A DNA stretch of 64,000 nt. Source: Raphanus sativus. Lineage: Eukaryota > Streptophyta > Magnoliopsida > Brassicales > Brassicaceae. Where the stretch lies: NCBI RefSeq assembly GCF_000801105.2, contig NC_079514.1, forward strand, positions 45,574,515-45,638,514, written 5' to 3'. Every line of letters starts with the position of its first letter. Position 1 is the first letter of the stretch. The translations under genes were made by a program, and so were the position numbers. Shown here piece by piece: positions 59,602 through 64,000 of the stretch. The notes under the pieces are model-generated. The model saw only the letters and a list, made by a program, of their open reading frames with translations, was not told the DNA's origin and did not search any database.

Positions 59602-62600
59602 ATGGAAGAGTGCAGATACGAGACGAGCGAGTTACAGGCTTCTTTCATGACGGCGACTCCGTTGTGGTCTGATTCATGGAGTTTATGCGACGTCGCAGAT
59701 CGCACAAGGAGTATTCAGATCCAGCGCATCGCCAAAATCATGTTCATTGCTTTACCGGAGGTGGAGATAAGTCAAGCGGATAATCTCGTGGTCCTGGACG
59801 ACGCATTTTTCTCGAACTTGTCCACATCATTACCCTCCGATGAGCCTCCTCCTATGGTCAACGGTGCAATACGCGACCTTTTTGTTTCCTCGGCTCTCTA
59901 TATTCAGTCACAGGTTTGTTTTCTATTTTCTATTACATCTCTTTATTCCATTTTTATAAGCAAAACATAGTTGAATAGTCAGAAAATTAGGGAAACTTAT
60001 ATTTATTTTACATATCTATTATTGTCCACACAAATTGAAGTTCAATTAGCGGGTGACGAAAATACAAATTATCTGTGAGAAATAGGACCCATCTATATTT
60101 ATTTATAAAGTCTGTTATATATTTTTGTCAGAAATAAAGGCTGTTATATAAAACCTTCTTCTCCTACCTAAAAATAAAAATTATAATCTTTCTGTATCTT
60201 GTATTTTGTATTTAGGATTAAAATTTATTTATTTTAAAGGCATAGCTTGGAATGAAAATTCAATTTCTCCTTTTAAACAATATTACATCGCATAAAGATG
60301 ACCAAAGTATTAATCTTTGTTATCTCAGTCTTTCTTAACGCAGTAGAAAAGGTTTTTTTTTTCAGAATATCACCCACCAACACCTAGAAGGCTAGAGGCA
60401 ATAGACAATTGATAAACAAATAAAATAATATTTGTTAGAAGAAAGAAATCCCTAAAAGATTAATAACTTCAATCCCTAAAAGACAATTGATAAACAAATA
60501 ACATAACATTGTCGTGACCTCGGATCTGACGAGCAAGTGAAACAAAATTTTTGGTTTGGATGCCCAAGTGATTTCAAGATTAAGGTTGAGTGTATTGTTA
60601 ATGGCAGCATTAAGCTAAATTGCAGACACACACCTCTGAAGTCTTTTGAGTTTGAGTGTGCCACTAAAAACCTTTTTTTGTGCACAAAAGACTAAAAACT
60701 TTAAACACCATGAAATGTGTAACTTGAGAGCATCATTTTTTTCTCTTTTTTTCATGGCTTAGTCATTTTTTGTCTCTTTATTTTCTTTTGATCTATATCC
60801 TCTTCGTTCCCTCAAAGTTAGATATTCGGGATGTTTACACAAATTAAAAAACAATAAATCCACATTTTTAATTTAATCATTTTGTGTTTAATGCTTATGT
60901 TGTTTTTACTAATCTTATCTATTAAAATAAAAGTCATGATTTCTTTCATATGTTATTTTTTAAAAAAAATTGGACCATCATTTAATTTTTTTATTAATTG
61001 TATTTTATTAGGACTAATAATATATAGAATCTTTGAACTACTTTAATTATAATAACTTTTGATATATTTTCGTTTTAAATATAGATACATTTTTTAATTT
61101 TTTAACAGATCTGTTTAAAAAGATTTTAACAAGATCTTAATTTTTAAAACATAATTTAAATATTTTCACTAGTTTTGAAATTTGTTTTGAAATATTATTA
61201 CACATTAATATATTCAGTTATCTTTATAAAATTAAAAATAAAATTCTATCATATTTTTATCTATTATATAATCATAATCAATTATATTAAAAAAATTATT
61301 CGATTGAGGTAAATATGATAAAAATGTATTAATTTTATAAATTTATATATTTTATTTTCATAAGTATAAAATATTTATATACAAAAATAAAAATAAAGTA
61401 AATTGGTAAGACGAGTTAACAGTAGTAAACTATAAAATACATGTATAAAAATTAACATGTATTTCATTAAAGCTAATAATATAAAATCTTTGTAAGCACT
61501 TTAATCATGATATATTTTTAATTTAAATATAAATATATACATTTATATATGATATTTTAAAAATTCTAATAAATATGTTGAAAAATATTTTAACAATATC
61601 TTAATTTTCAAAAATTTGATGCAAATATTTTCACTAATTTTGTAATTAGCAATGAACTATTATGATGCATTGATATATTGAATTATCGTTTATAAAATGA
61701 AAAACTAAAATTATATCCTATTTTTATCTGCTTTATAATCATAATCATAATGTTAAAATATAATTATTATATTGAACTAAATATGATAAAAGTATATTAA
61801 ATTGATAGATTTACAAATTTTATTTTCATAAATATAAAATATTTACGTTTAAAATGTAATATGATGACATAACAGTTTAAATTAGTAAACTATATAATAC
61901 ATGTCTAAAAATAACATATCTTATACTTTTATATATACAATAATGTATTATCTAAAATGAATAAGTATTAAAGATATTGGTAAAAGAAAATCCAGTTTTG
62001 AAAGATGGGTCAGAATTTAGTATAAATTAAAAACAAAATATTTTTAAAATATGTTTTTCATGAATTTTTTTTTAATATTAAACATAAATACAATAAGATA
62101 AATATATAATAAGAAGTGACAAATACATGTGATGATTTTAAATAGTTGGTTAATTATAATATGTAAATTATAAAATTATTGTATTTGAAATAGTTATATA
62201 AACATTTAAGCATATGATTAACATTAAAGTATATACACTAATGATCTAAAACAAATGTTTATGTATATAAAATTGAAAACAAACACTCATGCGGTTGCAC
62301 GAGTCAAGATCTATTATTTGTTGAAATATTAATTTTTTTTTTCATTTTTAGTTAGTCTATAAATCACTTACCGAGTTACTGAATATTTACGGTCCCTTTT
62401 AACCATTCATGTATTTAGAGAAGTAAATTTTATATTTACCGAAATTAGTATTTTATAAGTCACTGTAAAAATAAATTATAAGTAGTTAATTTATTTTTGC
62501 ATAAAGAACACTAATGTACAAAATTCATCTTTGCGGAACAAGACGAAAACCTAAAACATCTAATTTTCGAGAATGGAGGGAGTAGGATATATCTTGAATG

Positions 62601-64000
62601 AAAACATATATCCTTTTACTATTGATGAGTAGCTCTTGACAAAAAAAAGAACTGACCTTAAATGGGCTTTGTTGATATTTTTTTGTTTGGCTAATTCTCT
62701 GGATATTTTTTTTTTTTTGTCAAACACTGGTTTTAGTGGTGCATGTGTTTTATATGTCCAGCCTTTATTCTAGGCCGAGACATTTGGATGTCTTTCATAC
62801 ATTTGTTTTATCAATACTGGTTTTCGCGTTGTATTAGTTTTGTGCACCACAATCAAACAATTTAGTCTTTAGATAGGTTTACATAAGCAGAGAAAACTGT
62901 TCATTTAATCAGAAGGTCATATAGTATGGAGTAATAGTCACACTAGTCCTTACTAATTTCCAATAAACCAACCAATAAATCTATCACTGATTAAATTTAT
63001 AAATGTAACAGATCACACAAGGATTGGAAATGGAAGAAAGAAAACAGGTGGTAATAACCGGACATTCAACTGGTGGCGCTGTGGCCGCACTCACCGCACT
63101 TTGGCTTCTCTCACAACCTTCCAAGCCGTCATTCCGCCTCCTTTGCATCACATTCGGCTCTCCTTTTCTGGGAAACCAATCTCTTTCTTCTTCCATCTCC
63201 CGTTCACGTTTAGCCCACAACTTCTGCAACGTGGTCTCCATCCACGACCTCGCTCCCTGTAGAAACGATGATCTCTGGCCATTTGGAACTTTTCTCTTTT
63301 GTTCCGACAATGGAGGTGTCTGCTTAGACAACGCTGCTTCAGTTCGTAGGATGTTTCTTATACTCAACTCAACAGGAACTCCAAACATTGAGGAACGTCC
63401 AAGGTACGAACATTACGTGTCTAGACTCTCTCACCAGTTTCTCATATCTAGAAGCTTTCACGGTGGAAGTATCTCAGACAATAGCTACCAAACAGGTGTC
63501 GCATTAGCCCTAGAGTCTTTAGGATTATATATTGATCACCCAAGTCGTGTATCAGCGAAAGAATGCATAGAAGCAGCTACAACAATTAGTCGTGCACCGA
63601 TTTTGAGATCAAGCGAGTTAGCTAATGAGCTTGGTAATGTCGTGCGATGGAGACTAGATATTCAATGGTACAAAGACAGGTGCGACGCATCACCAATGCA
63701 GCTCGGTTACTACGATAACTTCAAAGTAATGTCAAAAAGTGAGATAAGGGTGATCAAGAGTCGCGTATTGCTAGCTAAGTTTTGGGATGGTGTGTTAAGA
63801 ATGTTGGAGAAGAATGAGTTACCATTTGATTTTCATCTCGGAAAGAAATGGGTATATGCATCCCTGTTTTACCAACTCTTAGCCGAACCACTGGACATTG
63901 CATACTTTTACAAATACGACTATTCAAGGACTAAAGGTCACTACTTGGAGAATGGGAATAGACACAAAAGGTATGTAGTGATTGATAAGTGGTTGAAAGA
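59602..64000 (+). CDS. PAD4: PAD4, lipase-like immune regulator (3' end outside the window)
   Basis: PAD4 joins EDS1 in a heterodimer that relays TIR-type NLR and basal immunity and promotes salicylic-acid signalling. Exon 1 is 59602-59913 (104 residues, from MEECRYETSELQ). A 3,098-bp GT-AG intron in phase 0 ends at 63011. Exon 2 runs from 63012 to the window edge without a stop, so 433 of about 540 residues are visible. The alpha/beta-hydrolase domain has the nucleophile motif GHSTGG (Ser 123) and the other triad residues, Asp 183 (SIHDLAP) and His 238 (RYEHYV). From about residue 300 the EP domain begins, with APILRSSELANEL, IQWYKDRCD, LPFDFHLGKKWVYAS, YQLLAEPLDIA and HYLENGNRHKRY. No frame damage is seen. 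The intron holds a Helitron. Confidence 0.96.
60918..62314 (+). mobile_element. Helitron inside PAD4 intron 1
   Basis: The 5' end is TCTATTAAAATAAAAG at 60918, preceded by A. The 3' end has a hairpin (CTCATGCG GT TGCACGAG, imperfect) near 62286-62303, a spacer GTCAAGATC and CTAT (62311-62314, a decayed CTAG), followed by T. The length is 1,397 bp, with no coding capacity. It contains an old direct duplication of about 460 bp (about 60997-61460 and 61461-61915; shared GCTAATAATAT, TTTTCACTA and AATACATGT landmarks). Confidence 0.72.
62315..63011 (+). other. 3' part of PAD4 intron 1
   Basis: The remaining intron sequence up to the TAACAG acceptor. It has poly-T runs but no other recognisable element. 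Confidence 0.5.

Overview
The window is plant nuclear DNA, almost certainly from a Brassicaceae species of the Brassica type. Five genes are recognisable: FLA15, CP33, a TatD-type nuclease, SYP122 and PAD4. From memory they follow the order of one Arabidopsis chromosome 3 interval (At3g52370 to At3g52430). Everything between them is AT-rich and full of plant transposons. Gene names rest on remembered family sequences and order; no database search was possible.

Layout. From 1 to about 36 kb I find no intact host gene. This part holds a 4.4-kb Mutator-like element with a dense TTATAA array (525-4887), a long foldback repeat (5367-6569), several Helitrons in both orientations (6689-15033 and 24719-27559), a dead formin gene split by a Copia retrotransposon (about 16.6-20.6 kb), a PIF/Harbinger-like MITE, a poly(A) retroposon with a 26-bp target duplication, a Mutator-type foldback MITE made of telomere-like repeats, two hAT-type elements, and duplicated non-genic blocks. 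One block preserves the empty site of a Helitron.

The gene-bearing part starts at 36.3 kb. FLA15 (+, two exons) is a secreted fasciclin-domain arabinogalactan protein. CP33 (+, four exons) is a chloroplast RNA-binding protein. It converges with the TatD nuclease gene (-, twelve exons, two GC-AG introns). SYP122 (-, two exons) is a plasma-membrane syntaxin, and PAD4 (+, truncated by the window end) is a lipase-like immune regulator. SYP122 and PAD4 both act in pathogen response, and in both the upstream region is cut short by a Helitron. PAD4 intron 1 is 3.1 kb and contains a further Helitron. Between SYP122 and PAD4 lie a Helitron with three successive 5' ends, a hAT-type element filled with a minisatellite, and a full-length Copia element whose two LTRs look identical although its reading frame is broken three times.

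Element boundaries were placed by hand from target-site duplications, terminal repeats, Helitron hairpins and CTAG ends, or PBS/PPT landmarks. Where an end could not be found this is stated.
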